A DNA stretch of 64,000 nt, from NCBI RefSeq assembly GCF_000716435.1, contig NZ_JNWO01000007.1:1071631-1135630 (forward strand), written 5' to 3'. Both the position numbers and the translations under genes were made by a program. Every line of letters begins with the position of its first letter. Within the stretch, counting starts at the first letter, position 1. Of this stretch, positions 17,873 to 27,205 are shown in pieces. This DNA comes from Streptomyces xylophagus. GTDB lineage: Bacteria > Actinomycetota > Actinomycetes > Streptomycetales > Streptomycetaceae. The notes beneath the pieces were generated by a model that did no database searches, had not been told where the DNA came from, and worked only from the letters and a program-made list of their open reading frames with translations.

Positions 17873-18772
17873 TCAGGATTCCGCAAAGGCGGAGACGACG
17901 AGGTCGGCGAGGAGCGCGCCCGCGCTGCCCTCGGGGTCGAGATCGGGGTCGTAGATGGTGATGTTGAGGCCGACGCAGTGCGGGGAGGCCAGCAACGGGC
18001 GCAGGAGGGCCACGAGTTCGTGGGGCAGGAGTCCGTCCGGGTCGGGGCTGTCGACGGCGGGCATGACGGACGGGTCGAGGACGTCGGCGTCCAAGTGGAC
18101 CCAGAATCCGTCGAGTTGGGGGAATGCGAAGGACTGGGCGGTGGCGCGGGCGAGGGTGTCGGGGCCCTCTTCGCGGAGCTCGCCGACGGTGACGACGGGG
18201 ATCTTGAGAGCGGCGAGTTCGGCCCGGTCGTCCTCGAAGTAGTCGCGGATTCCGAGGAGTCGGATGTCCTCGTCGCGCAGATACGGCTTCAGCCCCTCCA
18301 GGTCGGTCAGGTCGTCCTGGCCGCGCCCGGTGGCGAGCGCGACCTCCTCGCCTCCCGCCGCACCGATCCGGTCGGAGTTGCCCGGATGCCGGAAGTCGGG
18401 CGAGGCGTCCACCGCAGCGAGTCCGTACCGTCCGATCCGGCGCAGCGCGAGGGAGGCACCGAGCTGGATGGAACAGTCGCCGCCGAGCACGACGGGAAAG
18501 TCCCCGGCGCGGATGTGGTGCTCGATACGGTCGGCGAGCTGCCGGGTGTACGTGGCGAGGGCAGCCGCGTTGAACACGCCGTCGCCCTCCTTCCACTCCC
18601 CCAGGTCATAGCGCGGCGGGACGACGACCCCACCCTCCCGCGCGTTCAGTCGCCGCACGATGTGCTGGTCGCGCAGGGCGCCCGCGAGTTTGTAGCAACC
18701 GGGGACCGTGCCGGGGGCGGGTGGGCGCAGGCCCAGGTTCGAGGGGGCGTCGAGCACCACGAAATTCCGCAT
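17873..18772 (-). CDS. Arginase/ureohydrolase-family protein with altered metal ligands
   Basis: A 299-residue member of the ureohydrolase fold. GGDCS (97-101) replaces the usual GGDHS, DASPD (122-126) replaces DAHxD, and HLDADVLDP (226-234) retains the SxDxDxxDP-type motif. Thus the His ligands of both early motifs are changed to Cys and Ser, while the Asp ligands remain. It may bind a different metal, or only one, and is not safely called an arginase or agmatinase. It lies behind the DUF5107 gene on the same strand. Confidence 0.8.
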   Translation of the reverse strand: MRNFVVLDAPSNLGLRPPAPGTVPGCYKLAGALRDQHIVRRLNAREGGVVVPPRYDLGEWKEGDGVFNAAALATYTRQLADRIEHHIRAGDFPVVLGGDCSIQLGASLALRRIGRYGLAAVDASPDFRHPGNSDRIGAAGGEEVALATGRGQDDLTDLEGLKPYLRDEDIRLLGIRDYFEDDRAELAALKIPVVTVGELREEGPDTLARATAQSFAFPQLDGFWVHLDADVLDPSVMPAVDSPDPDGLLPHELVALLRPLLASPHCVGLNITIYDPDLDPEGSAGALLADLVVSAFAES

Positions 18773-18837
18773 GCGGTCGATCCTCGTCGACGTAGAGTCG
18801 CCCCTGCAATGACCCGAGCACAGGAGTGGAACGCCGG

Positions 18838-19185
18838 ATGAGCGAGCAGCACACGTACCGGGTGATCGTCCGGGGCACCTGGGACGCGCTGACGGACGAG
18901 GCGCGGGAGCGGCTGTTGGGCGAGGCCGCGGAGCACGGGATGCTGAGCATGCGGTTCACCGAGGAGGGCTCGCTCAGCTACGAACCCTCGCCGCTCAAGC
19001 ACTTCTCGTGGCGGTACGTGGTGGTGTCGGACGCGGCGGACGGCGCGGAGATGGCGGCGGCGCTCGCGGAGGACCGCGCCGAGACCGCGCTGCACGGTCT
19101 GGGCTACGGCTTCCGCGATCTGAAGTCGACGGTCACGGACCTGGACACGATGAAGGTCAACCGGAAGTCCGCATCTCGGCGGTGA
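18838..19185 (+). CDS. DUF6204 family protein
   Basis: A 115-residue protein starting at ATG 18838 after AGGAG. It shows the DUF6204-like start TYRVIVRGTWDALTDEARER followed by short beta and alpha elements. Function unknown. Its 3' end overlaps the end of the convergent GNAT gene by 29 bases. Confidence 0.8.
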   Translation: MSEQHTYRVIVRGTWDALTDEARERLLGEAAEHGMLSMRFTEEGSLSYEPSPLKHFSWRYVVVSDAADGAEMAAALAEDRAETALHGLGYGFRDLKSTVTDLDTMKVNRKSASRR

Positions 19186-19708
19186 TCGCCCAGCGCTCGT
19201 GGTCCCGCCACGCGCCGTCGATGTAGATCATGTTCGGCGAGAAGCCCTCGAGCCGGAACCCACAGCTGCGGGCGAGACCGACCGACCCGGCGTTGCCGGG
19301 CTGCGCGTTGATCTCCAGCCGGTGCAGCCGCATCGGCCCGAAGGCGTGCCCCACCACGAGGTTCATCCCCTCGCGCATCAGCCCGCGCCCGGCCGCGTGC
19401 GCGAAGGCGCCGTATCCCAGCGCACCGCACTGGAACCCGCCCTCGACGATGTTGTTGATGTTGATGAACCCGGCGATGCCCCCGCCGTCCAGCTCGCACA
19501 CAAGGAACCCGACCTTGGACGGATCCTGGATCAGCCGCCCCGCATAAGCGGTGTACGCGTCCCCGCTCGCCGGCGGGAACAGCCACGGCTGGTGCAGATC
19601 CTTGCTCTCCCGAGCACGCGCGGTGAACTCGGCGCCGTCCTCGTAGGTGAAGTGTCGTATCCCCACGCGGGGGCCCTCGGCGAGATAACGGGATGCGGTG
19701 TGCGGCAT
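19157..19708 (-). CDS. GNAT-family N-acetyltransferase (RimJ/RimL-like)
   Basis: A 183-residue acetyltransferase resembling ribosomal-protein-alanine acetyltransferases. IAGFININNIVEGGFQCGALGYGAF gives the central strands, AAGRGLMREGMNLVVGHAF the acetyl-CoA-binding loop and helix, and LEINAQPGNAGSVGLARSCGF the typical ...N..S..L..K.GF ending with EG. It acts on an amino group; whether its target is a ribosomal protein is unknown. Convergent with the DUF6204 gene. Confidence 0.85.
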   Translation of the reverse strand: MPHTASRYLAEGPRVGIRHFTYEDGAEFTARARESKDLHQPWLFPPASGDAYTAYAGRLIQDPSKVGFLVCELDGGGIAGFININNIVEGGFQCGALGYGAFAHAAGRGLMREGMNLVVGHAFGPMRLHRLEINAQPGNAGSVGLARSCGFRLEGFSPNMIYIDGAWRDHERWAITAEMRTSG

Positions 19709-19727
19709 CCCGTCACCCTAGTGCGGG

Positions 19728-19970
19728 CTAGCGACGCCGGCGCATGAAATACCAACCGCACAGGGCGCCGATGATCGCCGTGCCCAGCAGCGCCATCCAC
19801 AGGGGCATGGTGACCTCGGGGATCAGCAGGCGGATCTTTGTGGCACGGGTGTTCTCGAAGATGAAGATCAGGGCCAGGACGGCGAGCAGCAGAACAGTGA
19901 TCCGGGCGGGCGTCAGCACACGTTCCCGCCCGCCGGTCCTGCCGCCGCTCTCGGTGGTCTTCGGGCTCAT
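19728..19970 (-). CDS. LapA/DUF1049-like small membrane protein
   Basis: An 80-residue protein with two membrane helices: ITVLLLAVLALIFIFENT and LWMALLGTAIIGALCGWYF, with the FxxxN region and a basic RRRR end, as in the lipopolysaccharide-assembly LapA/DUF1049 family. In an actinomycete without LPS its role is unknown. It follows the CocE-like hydrolase region on the same strand. Confidence 0.75.
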   Translation of the reverse strand: MSPKTTESGGRTGGRERVLTPARITVLLLAVLALIFIFENTRATKIRLLIPEVTMPLWMALLGTAIIGALCGWYFMRRRR

Positions 19971-20038
19971 GCCTCCAGGGTGAGCCCGAATCCACCATCA
20001 CGCACGGTGAAGAGATGCCCCCGGGTGGCCTGCGTGGC

Positions 20039-21832
20039 TCAGCCGCCGACGACCGGCAACTCCAGCACCCCGGTGTCCTTCGGCGAGCTGACCACGGTCA
20101 CCGGCTTGATCCCCCGGTTGCCGGTGTACGCGTCGTCGCTCGCCGCGATCACGAACCGCAGCCGGTGCCCCTTCGCGAACCGGTGCACGATCCCCGGCAG
20201 ACCGACCGTGAAGCTCTTCGCCACGTCCGGCACGCGGACAGGGGCGACCAACCGGTGGACAAGGGTCTGGGTGCCGTCGGGCGCGAGGTCGTAGAGCTTG
20301 GCGAAGAGGACCAGGTTGTCGGCGGCGTCGCCGGAGTTCTGAGTGTGCCGCGCCTTCGGCGAGACGACCTTGAGCGTCGCCTTCGGGGCACCGACGACGT
20401 CCGTCGTACGGGTCAGGGGCTCACTGGTCCAGCCCAGATACGTGCCCTTCGTGTCGTACGGCGCCGGGTCCGGCAGGCCGATCATCGCGCTCAGCGAGTT
20501 CTCCGAATGGCTCGTGGGAACAAGCCAGTTGGCGTAGCCACGGCTGCCGCGCGTCACCTTCGCCCGGTCGTCCACCAGCTTGCCGTCGCCGGAGAGGTAC
20601 AACTTCTCGTCGAGTGCCGGGAGTCGGTCCGCCGTGGCGTAGGTGTCCGCCGGGTCCGTGATCCAGTCGCGGTAGTAGGCGAACGCCGGTCCCGTGTCCG
20701 CACTCTTCCGCTGGAGCAGATATCGGTCGAACCACGCCAGGATGCGCCGGCCGACGTAGCTGGACCCCAAATCGCCCTGGCTCAGGTCGAGTTCGCCGGG
20801 CGCCGGGTTCGTCATCCCGCCGCTGTGACCCCACGACTGCCAGATCATCTTCGCGGCCGTCCCTTGCGCCTTCAGCGTCTTGTACGTCGCCGTCGCCTCG
20901 TTGAGGTCGAACAGGCTGTCGGCCTGGCCCTGGACGAGCAGCGTCGGCGCCTTCACCCGGTTCAGATACGACACCGGCGAGACGCTGTGCGCGTAGGCGA
21001 GCAGGTCGGCCGTCGCCTTCGCCGGGTAGCTCCCGGAGTTCAGGGTGCGGATTATGGCGCAGGCCTCGCTGACGAAGTGCAGACAGGTGAGGGAGTTGAT
21101 CCGGGTCGGGTCGAGGCTCGGTACGGTCAGGGGCTGGGTCTCGCCGATGAGGTAGAAGCCGTTGGTCCACTGCCATTTGAAGGCGCCGGGCACGGCCCGA
21201 CTGCCGTTGCCGACCGCGTTGTTGGGGTCCAGGGAGTAGGCCAGGTCGTTCCAGGTGATCAGGGGGGCGAGCGCGTCCACCCGGTGGTCCACGGCCGCCG
21301 TCGCCAACTGGATGGCACCACCGTACGATCCGCCGATCATCCCGACCCGGGGGTCCCCCTTCGCGTCGAGTGTCACGAAGTCGGCCCTGGTCCCGTCGTC
21401 GGCGGCCCGCGTCCCCGCCAGGAAGTCGATCAGTCCCGACGCGGCAGCCCCGTCGATGCGCGGATCGTCGAGCGAGATGAGGCAGCCCGACTTGCCGAAG
21501 CCGAGCCCGGAGTAGACGAGTCCGACGTACCCGCGCCGCGCGAAGTCTTTACCCATCGCCTCCGTCGAACCGTCGGACTTGCTGCCGCCGAAGCCGTTGG
21601 TCGCCAGCACGGCGGGCGCCGGGTGGGCACGGTCCACGCCCCTGGGCCGGTACAGGTCGGCGTCGACCGTGCAGTCGCGCCCGCCCGCGCGGACGGTCAA
21701 CTTCAGTGCGGTGACGGTGTATTGGTCGGTCGCGGCGGCGGGCCCGCCGAGGACGAGCGGTGCGGCGAGCACCAGCGGTGCGGTGAGCGTGAGAGCCAAC
21801 GCGGCGCGGATTCCGGGCGCACGACAGGACAC
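20039..21832 (-). CDS. Secreted CocE/NonD (S15-like) alpha/beta hydrolase
   Basis: A protein of about 597 residues. The GTG start at 21832 is five bases after GGAGG. The N-terminal basic start followed by LALTLTAPLVLAAPLVLGGPAAA is a signal peptide. The alpha/beta hydrolase part has the nucleophile elbow GGSYGG, and the C-terminal region is the beta-rich Xaa-Pro dipeptidyl-peptidase domain common in CocE-type enzymes. It is thus an exported serine esterase or peptidase; substrate unknown. It heads a minus-strand run of hydrolase genes. Confidence 0.87.
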   Translation of the reverse strand: MSCRAPGIRAALALTLTAPLVLAAPLVLGGPAAATDQYTVTALKLTVRAGGRDCTVDADLYRPRGVDRAHPAPAVLATNGFGGSKSDGSTEAMGKDFARRGYVGLVYSGLGFGKSGCLISLDDPRIDGAAASGLIDFLAGTRAADDGTRADFVTLDAKGDPRVGMIGGSYGGAIQLATAAVDHRVDALAPLITWNDLAYSLDPNNAVGNGSRAVPGAFKWQWTNGFYLIGETQPLTVPSLDPTRINSLTCLHFVSEACAIIRTLNSGSYPAKATADLLAYAHSVSPVSYLNRVKAPTLLVQGQADSLFDLNEATATYKTLKAQGTAAKMIWQSWGHSGGMTNPAPGELDLSQGDLGSSYVGRRILAWFDRYLLQRKSADTGPAFAYYRDWITDPADTYATADRLPALDEKLYLSGDGKLVDDRAKVTRGSRGYANWLVPTSHSENSLSAMIGLPDPAPYDTKGTYLGWTSEPLTRTTDVVGAPKATLKVVSPKARHTQNSGDAADNLVLFAKLYDLAPDGTQTLVHRLVAPVRVPDVAKSFTVGLPGIVHRFAKGHRLRFVIAASDDAYTGNRGIKPVTVVSSPKDTGVLELPVVGG

Positions 21833-21908
21833 AGGGACCTCCACACTGAGGACAACCCGACGGAGAACAAGGGGTGTTTCTTGGCAGCGACGCGACAAGC
21901 GGGGGCGG

Positions 21909-22841
21909 CTACCGCAGCGCGGGCTCGTCCAGCGTCAACGTGCCCGTGTCCGCGTCCAGTTCGGCGCTCACGCCGAGCGGTATGGTCAGCGCCCCGTCGC
22001 AGTGCCCGAACCCGAACTCCTCCACCACCGGCACGCCGAGCCCGCCGAGCCGGTCGACGAGCACCGGGCGCAGTTGCTCGTACGGTCCGCAGCGCGCCCA
22101 CGATCCGAGGACGATGCCCGCGACGCCGTCGAGCCAGCCGCTGCGCAGGAGTTGGGTCAGCATCCGGTCGATGCGGTACGCCGGTTCACCGACGTCCTCG
22201 ATCAGCAGCAGCCCGCCGCGCGCACCGGCCGCCGCGTGCGGGGTGCCGAGGTCGGTGGCGAGCAGGGCCAGGCACCCGCCGAGCGTGACGCCCCGGGCCC
22301 GTCCCGGCACCAGCGCGCCGCCCCCGGTCGGGACGGCCCGGATGGTCCGTACGGACTCCGGGTCGAAGAGGGTCGCCTTCAAGTGCTCTTGTGCGCGGGC
22401 GTTCTTGATGAAGTCGGCGCCCGCGGCGACGGGTCCGTACAGCGTGACCAGTCCCAGCCGGGTGGCGAACGCCTGCTGCAGCACGGTGGGGTCGCTGAAG
22501 CCGACGAACACCTTCGGCCCGGCGGCCCGCATCGCGTCCCAGTCGAGCAGATCGACGATGCGCTGCACGCCGTAGCCGCCGCGTGCGCACAGGACGGCGG
22601 CCACGGTCGGGTCGCACCAGGCGTTCTGCAGATCGGCCGCGCGGTCGGCGTCGGTGCCTGCCAGATAGCCCAACTCGCCGTGCCGGTCCAGCACATGGGG
22701 TGCCACGACCGGGTCGAGGTCCCAGCCGCGCAGGATGTCGAGGCCGGCCTCCAGCCGTTCCTCGGACACCGGTCCACTGGTTGCGACGACGGCGACGCGG
22801 GCGCCGGGGGCGAGTCGGTGCGGGCGTACGAGTGGGGTCAC
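21909..22841 (-). CDS. S66 family LD-carboxypeptidase-like serine peptidase
   Basis: A 310-residue S66 peptidase. The triad can be placed at Ser116 (VGFSD), Glu215 (LIEDVGE) and His280 (FGHCDGALTIPLG). The family includes LD-carboxypeptidase A, which trims the L-D bond in murein tetrapeptides, and MccF, which cleaves microcin C-like nucleotide-peptides. The GTG start overlaps the S9 peptidase stop by four bases (GTGA), so they are co-translated. There is no signal peptide, so it acts in the cytoplasm. Confidence 0.87.
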   Translation of the reverse strand: MTPLVRPHRLAPGARVAVVATSGPVSEERLEAGLDILRGWDLDPVVAPHVLDRHGELGYLAGTDADRAADLQNAWCDPTVAAVLCARGGYGVQRIVDLLDWDAMRAAGPKVFVGFSDPTVLQQAFATRLGLVTLYGPVAAGADFIKNARAQEHLKATLFDPESVRTIRAVPTGGGALVPGRARGVTLGGCLALLATDLGTPHAAAGARGGLLLIEDVGEPAYRIDRMLTQLLRSGWLDGVAGIVLGSWARCGPYEQLRPVLVDRLGGLGVPVVEEFGFGHCDGALTIPLGVSAELDADTGTLTLDEPALR

Positions 22842-24790
22842 GTGGTGAGCTCCAGGGTGGGGATGCCGGGCGGGGCGAGGCGGAAGACCTGTGCGTACAG
22901 GGAGAGTTCGGCCTCCAGGGCGCGGATCATGGTGTCGGCGCGGCGGAATCCGTGGCCCTCGCCCGCGAACGCGAGGTAGGCGTGCGGGACTTGGCGGCCC
23001 GCCAGCCGCTCCAGGAAGCGTTCGCACTGGGCGGGCGGGCAGATCACGTCGTCCAGGCCCTGCATGAGCAGGAAGGGCGCGGTGACGCGGTCGGCGTGCT
23101 CGACGGGTGAGCGCTCGGCGTAGCGGGCGGGTACCTCGGCGAGGGGTCCGATCAGGGTCTCCAGGTAGCGGGACTCGAAGTCGTGGGTCTCGCCCGAGCC
23201 CCAGTTGGCCAGGTCGAGGACGGGATAGATGATGGTGCCGCAGGCGTAGACGTCGGTCGTCACGAGGGACGCGGCGCTGGTCCAGCCGCCCGCGCTGCCG
23301 CCCCGGACGGCGAGCCGGGCGCGGTCGGCGGTGCCCTCGTCGGCGAGGGCCAGCGCGACGGCGGCGCAGTCCTCGACGTCGACGACGCCCCACTGCTCGC
23401 GCAGCCGGTTGCGGTACTCCCGGCCGTGCCCGGTCGAGCCGCCGTAGTTGACCTCGGCGACGCCGATGCCGCGTGAGGTGAAGTAGGCGATCTCCAGGTC
23501 GAGGACGAGCGGCGCCCGGCTGGTGGGTCCGCCGTGCGCCCAGATGACGTACGGCGGCAGTTCGTCGCCCGGCGCGGACCGACTCGGGCTGTGGGGCGGG
23601 TAGATGTGGGCGTGGATCTCGCGTCCGGCGGGGCCGGCGAAGGTGCGGATCTGCGGTTCGGGGTAGTGGGCGGGGTCCACGGGGTCGTCGTGGGCGGCGC
23701 CGATCACCCGGGCGCGGCCGGTGCGGGTGTCGAGTTCGACGACCTCGTAGGCGCTGCGTGGGCTGGCTCCGACGCCGACGATCCGCTCGCCGTGCACCGC
23801 GAGGGTGGACGCGAACTCGGTCCAGGGTCCGGCCGCGTCGACGACCTCGCCGGTCTCCGGGTCGAGGATCCCCAGCGCGGTGGCGCCCCGGCCGTGCACG
23901 ACGGCGATCGGGCCGCTCTCCAGGGGCGCGAACCAGCGCTGGCCGAGCTTCCACAGCGGCCCGCCGAACTCCTCCTCGCGCGGGCACAGCGGCTGGTGGT
24001 CGCGGTACAGGTTCCACCAGCCGGTGCGGTCACTGGCGTACAGCAGCGATCCGTCGAACCCCCAGTCGACCTGCGCGATCGACTCCTCGGGCCCGCCCGC
24101 GACGACCTGTGGCTCCCCGAACGTGCCGTCGTCCGCGACCTCGGCGAGCAGCAACTCCGTGCCGTCCCACGGCATCCGCGGATGATCCCAGCCGAGCCAC
24201 GCCGCCCGCCGCCCGTCGGGCGACACCCGCGGCCCGGACACGAACCGGTGCCGGTCGTCGGTGAGTTCGCGTACGGCGTCCCGGTTCTCGGCGGCGGAAC
24301 CGTCCAGCGGTACGGCGGCCAGGACGCGTCGCACGTCGCCGGGTCCGTCGCCGGTGAACTCCTCGAGGACGCACCACACTTCACCCGGCTCAGGGCGCAA
24401 CTGCGGTTCCGCCCAGCGGAGTCCGTCGCCCACCCGCGACACGGGGGTGAGCGGGCGCGGCTCGCTGCCGGGGTCGTAGCGGTAGAGGCGCTGGTCGGTG
24501 AAGTTCACGAACACCACGAGGGGTCGGCCGTCCTGGACGGCTCCGGCCCACGGTAGTCCGCCGTACTCGATGACGCGGCTGCGGACGTTCCACGGGGCGG
24601 GCAGCACCGACTCCTCGGCGCCGTCCGCGCGGCGGCGCACCAGGGTGCGGCGGCCGCCCTCGGTGGGCCGGGGTTCCGTCCACCAGGCCTCGTCGCCGAC
24701 GAAACCGACGTACTCGGGATGTCCGTCGTGCGCGGCGGCGAGGGCCGCGTCGATGGGCGAGGGCCACGAGCCGTACGCCAACGTCCGCAT
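22838..24790 (-). CDS. S9 family prolyl oligopeptidase-like peptidase
   Basis: A 650-residue protein with an N-terminal beta-propeller region and a C-terminal alpha/beta hydrolase with RGGSAGGW (nucleophilic Ser), MQGLDDV (acid Asp) and AGEGHGF (His). It fits the acylaminoacyl-peptidase/prolyl oligopeptidase group, which cleaves short peptides in the cytoplasm. The ATG at 24790 follows GGGGGAGA; a GTG four codons earlier is less likely. It is coupled to the S66 gene downstream and lies 15 bases from the M20 gene upstream, forming a peptidase operon. Confidence 0.88.
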   Translation of the reverse strand: MRTLAYGSWPSPIDAALAAAHDGHPEYVGFVGDEAWWTEPRPTEGGRRTLVRRRADGAEESVLPAPWNVRSRVIEYGGLPWAGAVQDGRPLVVFVNFTDQRLYRYDPGSEPRPLTPVSRVGDGLRWAEPQLRPEPGEVWCVLEEFTGDGPGDVRRVLAAVPLDGSAAENRDAVRELTDDRHRFVSGPRVSPDGRRAAWLGWDHPRMPWDGTELLLAEVADDGTFGEPQVVAGGPEESIAQVDWGFDGSLLYASDRTGWWNLYRDHQPLCPREEEFGGPLWKLGQRWFAPLESGPIAVVHGRGATALGILDPETGEVVDAAGPWTEFASTLAVHGERIVGVGASPRSAYEVVELDTRTGRARVIGAAHDDPVDPAHYPEPQIRTFAGPAGREIHAHIYPPHSPSRSAPGDELPPYVIWAHGGPTSRAPLVLDLEIAYFTSRGIGVAEVNYGGSTGHGREYRNRLREQWGVVDVEDCAAVALALADEGTADRARLAVRGGSAGGWTSAASLVTTDVYACGTIIYPVLDLANWGSGETHDFESRYLETLIGPLAEVPARYAERSPVEHADRVTAPFLLMQGLDDVICPPAQCERFLERLAGRQVPHAYLAFAGEGHGFRRADTMIRALEAELSLYAQVFRLAPPGIPTLELTT

Positions 24791-24805
24791 GTTCTCCCCC
24801 ACTTA

Positions 24806-26125
24806 CTAGGCCGTCCTCAAGAAGCGGTCCAGGACGCGGACGCCGAAGTGCAGTGCCTCGACGGGGACCCGTTCGTCGACTCCGTGGAACAACGCCTGGT
24901 AGTCGAAGCCCTCGGGGAGCTTCAGTGGTGCGAAGCCGTAGCCGGTGATGCCGAGGCGCGAGAACTGTTTGGCGTCCGTGCCGCCGGACATGCAGTACGG
25001 GACCACGTGGCCTTCCGGCGCGAACTCCTCGACGGCGGCCCGCATCTGAGCGTATGTCAGGGAGTCGACCGGTGCCTGGAGTGCCACCTCGCGGTGGTGG
25101 AACTCCCACTCCACGTCCGGTCCGGTGAGCCGGTCCAGGGTGGTGCGGAACTCGTCCTCGCCGCCCGGCAGATACCGTCCGTCGACGTAGGCCACGGCCT
25201 CGCCCGGGATCACGTTGACCTTGTAACCGGCGTCCAGCATCGTCGGGTTGGCGCTGTTGCGGACCGTGGGCTCGACGAGTTTGCCGGCCGGCCCGAGCTT
25301 GGTGAGGAGGCCGTCGATGCCGTCGGGGGCGTCGAATTCAGGCTCGATGCCGTACAGGGCGGCGAGTTCGGTGAGGGCCGCGCGGACGGTCGGGGTGAGC
25401 CGTAGCGGCCACTCGTGCTCGCCGATGCGGGTGATCGCGGCGGCGAGCCGGGTGACCGCGTTCTCGTGGTTGACCTTGGAGCCGTGTCCTGCCCGGCCCC
25501 GCGCGGTCAACTTGAGCCAGCCGGTGCCGCGTTCGCCGGCCGCGATGGGGTAGATCTGCCGGCCGGTGCCGTCGTGGAAGGTGAACGCGCCTGATTCGCT
25601 GATGCCTTCGGTGCAGCCCTCGAAGAGCCCGGCGTGCTCGTCGGCGAGGAATCCGGAGCCGTCCTCGGCGCTGGCCTCCTCGTCGGCGGTGAACGCGATG
25701 ACGAGATCCCGGCGCGGCCGTACACCCTGTCTCGCCCAGGCGCGCACGACGGCGAGGATCATCGCGTCCATGTTCTTCATGTCGACGGCGCCGCGCCCCC
25801 AGACGACCCCGTCGCGGATCTCCCCGGAGAAGGGGTGCACGCTCCAGTCCTCGGCCTGCGCCGGTACGACGTCCAGGTGACCGTGCACGAGGAGGGCGTC
25901 CGCGGAGGGGTCGGTGCCCTCGATGCGGGCGACGACGTTGGTGCGGCCCTTCGTGCGTTCGAGGAGGGTGGGTTCGAGGCCCGCGCCGGCCAGTCGCTCG
26001 GCCGCGTACTCGGCGGCGGGCCGCTCCTGGCAGTCACCACCGCCCCGGTTGGTCGTGTCGATCCGGATGAGGTCGGAAGTGAACGTCACGACCTCGTCCA
26101 GGGCCTGCTCGTCGACGTCAGCCAT
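24806..26125 (-). CDS. M20 family metallopeptidase
   Basis: A 439-residue M20 peptidase with all main metal and catalytic residues: H83 and D85 in HGHLDVVP, D115 in GAVDMKN, the catalytic Glu in FTADEEASAEDG near 149-150, and a His in the C-terminal half. A dimerisation domain insert (GRAGHGSK region) is present. It removes amino acids from peptides or cleaves acylated amino acids. The ATG at 26125 lies within the last codons of the M55 gene (8-base overlap), so the four peptidase genes form one transcription unit. Confidence 0.88.
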   Translation of the reverse strand: MADVDEQALDEVVTFTSDLIRIDTTNRGGGDCQERPAAEYAAERLAGAGLEPTLLERTKGRTNVVARIEGTDPSADALLVHGHLDVVPAQAEDWSVHPFSGEIRDGVVWGRGAVDMKNMDAMILAVVRAWARQGVRPRRDLVIAFTADEEASAEDGSGFLADEHAGLFEGCTEGISESGAFTFHDGTGRQIYPIAAGERGTGWLKLTARGRAGHGSKVNHENAVTRLAAAITRIGEHEWPLRLTPTVRAALTELAALYGIEPEFDAPDGIDGLLTKLGPAGKLVEPTVRNSANPTMLDAGYKVNVIPGEAVAYVDGRYLPGGEDEFRTTLDRLTGPDVEWEFHHREVALQAPVDSLTYAQMRAAVEEFAPEGHVVPYCMSGGTDAKQFSRLGITGYGFAPLKLPEGFDYQALFHGVDERVPVEALHFGVRVLDRFLRTA

Positions 26126-26951
26126 ACTGCTCCTCCACCGCGGCCGAGACGATCGTGGTGACCGCCTTGAAGGTCCGGATGCCCTCGTACATGGTGTCGC
26201 TGGTGTACGCCACCTTCCGCTCCCCGATCCGCCCGACACCCGGCACGACGGTCGCGGCCATCGCGAGGTGCTCGGCGTCGAATTCGAGGGCGACGGTGAA
26301 CGGCCCACCCCTGACCGGTTCCTGACGGACCGCCAGCTTTGCCGCCTCCTTCGCCGCCGCGCGGATGTCGGCGGCCGTCCTGCCCGGTGTACGGCACACG
26401 GCCGCGTACCGCGACACATGGTCCTTGACTGCGACCTTCAGCGCCTCGGGCGCGTACCCGAGGGCGTCCTCGCAGGCCACGTCGTCACCCGTGACAAGGA
26501 CCACCGGTACCCCGTACTCGGCGACGACATGCGCGTTGAGCAGACCCTCGCTCGCGCGGACGTCGTTCAGCCACACTCCGGTGATCGAGTTGGCGAGGTA
26601 GGTGTGGGCGAGGACGCCCTCCATGCCGGCGCCCGCGTGATAGCCGACGAACGCGATGCCATCGACGTCGCCGTGCTGCACGCCCTCCACCATGGAGAGG
26701 GACTTGTGCCGGCCGGTGAGCATCTGGGTCCGCTCGTCGAGCCGCTCCAGCAGCAGGTTGCGCATCGTCCAGTGCGCCTCGTTGACGAGCACCTCGTCGG
26801 CGCCGCCGTCGTAGAAACCGAGGACGGCTGCGTTCACGTCCGAGGTGAACAGCGAACGGCACCGCTCCCACTGCGGTGTCCCCGGCAACACGTCGGCGGG
26901 CCAGGTGACGCCGGTGGCACCCTCCATGTCGGCGCTGATGAGGATTCTCAC
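26118..26951 (-). CDS. M55 family D-aminopeptidase (DppA-like)
   Basis: A 277-residue M55 metallopeptidase. The zinc residues can be placed at D8 and E10 (SADMEG), H60 (NEAHW) and H105 (GYHAGAG). DppA of Bacillus releases N-terminal D-Ala and related D-residues. With S66 and M20 peptidases downstream, it points to breakdown of cell-wall-derived or D-residue peptides. The GTG start reads VRILISADM. It is the first gene of the operon. Confidence 0.87.
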   Translation of the reverse strand: MRILISADMEGATGVTWPADVLPGTPQWERCRSLFTSDVNAAVLGFYDGGADEVLVNEAHWTMRNLLLERLDERTQMLTGRHKSLSMVEGVQHGDVDGIAFVGYHAGAGMEGVLAHTYLANSITGVWLNDVRASEGLLNAHVVAEYGVPVVLVTGDDVACEDALGYAPEALKVAVKDHVSRYAAVCRTPGRTAADIRAAAKEAAKLAVRQEPVRGGPFTVALEFDAEHLAMAATVVPGVGRIGERKVAYTSDTMYEGIRTFKAVTTIVSAAVEEQYG

Positions 26952-27121
26952 GATGATCCGTCCCGTCGCAGGTCAGAGGCTCGTCGTGCGGCTGGTGACA
27001 ACAGTCTGCGACAGCATGCGGCGGGGACGGGGATCTTCATGGTGCGTCACGTTACGCGTCGGCGAGGGAACTTCCTACGGGACGGAGAGGAGGCCGAGCC
27101 CACAGCCGGACCTCGACACCG

Positions 27122-27152
27122 CGGAGACCACGGAGACCACGGAGACCACGGA
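27122..27152. repeat. Short tandem repeat, CGGAGACCA x3
   Basis: Three exact copies of a nine-base unit, followed by a partial CGGACC, in the 254-base spacer between the M55 gene and the CGNR-type regulator gene. No coding region is supported in this spacer. Confidence 0.8.
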
Positions 27153-27205
27153 CCTGGCGTCCCACATACGTTCCCCAGGAAACCTTCCCCGCGCCGGCTT
27201 TGCTT

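Noticed and set aside
21912..24017. A 702-codon frame covering the S66 gene and antisense-like upstream sequence
   Set aside because: Only the part from GTG 22841 matches S66; the upstream part is the S9 gene in another frame.
26952..27205. Possible gene between the M55 and CGNR-type genes
   Set aside because: Frames are short and without family features; only the small tandem repeat is notable.
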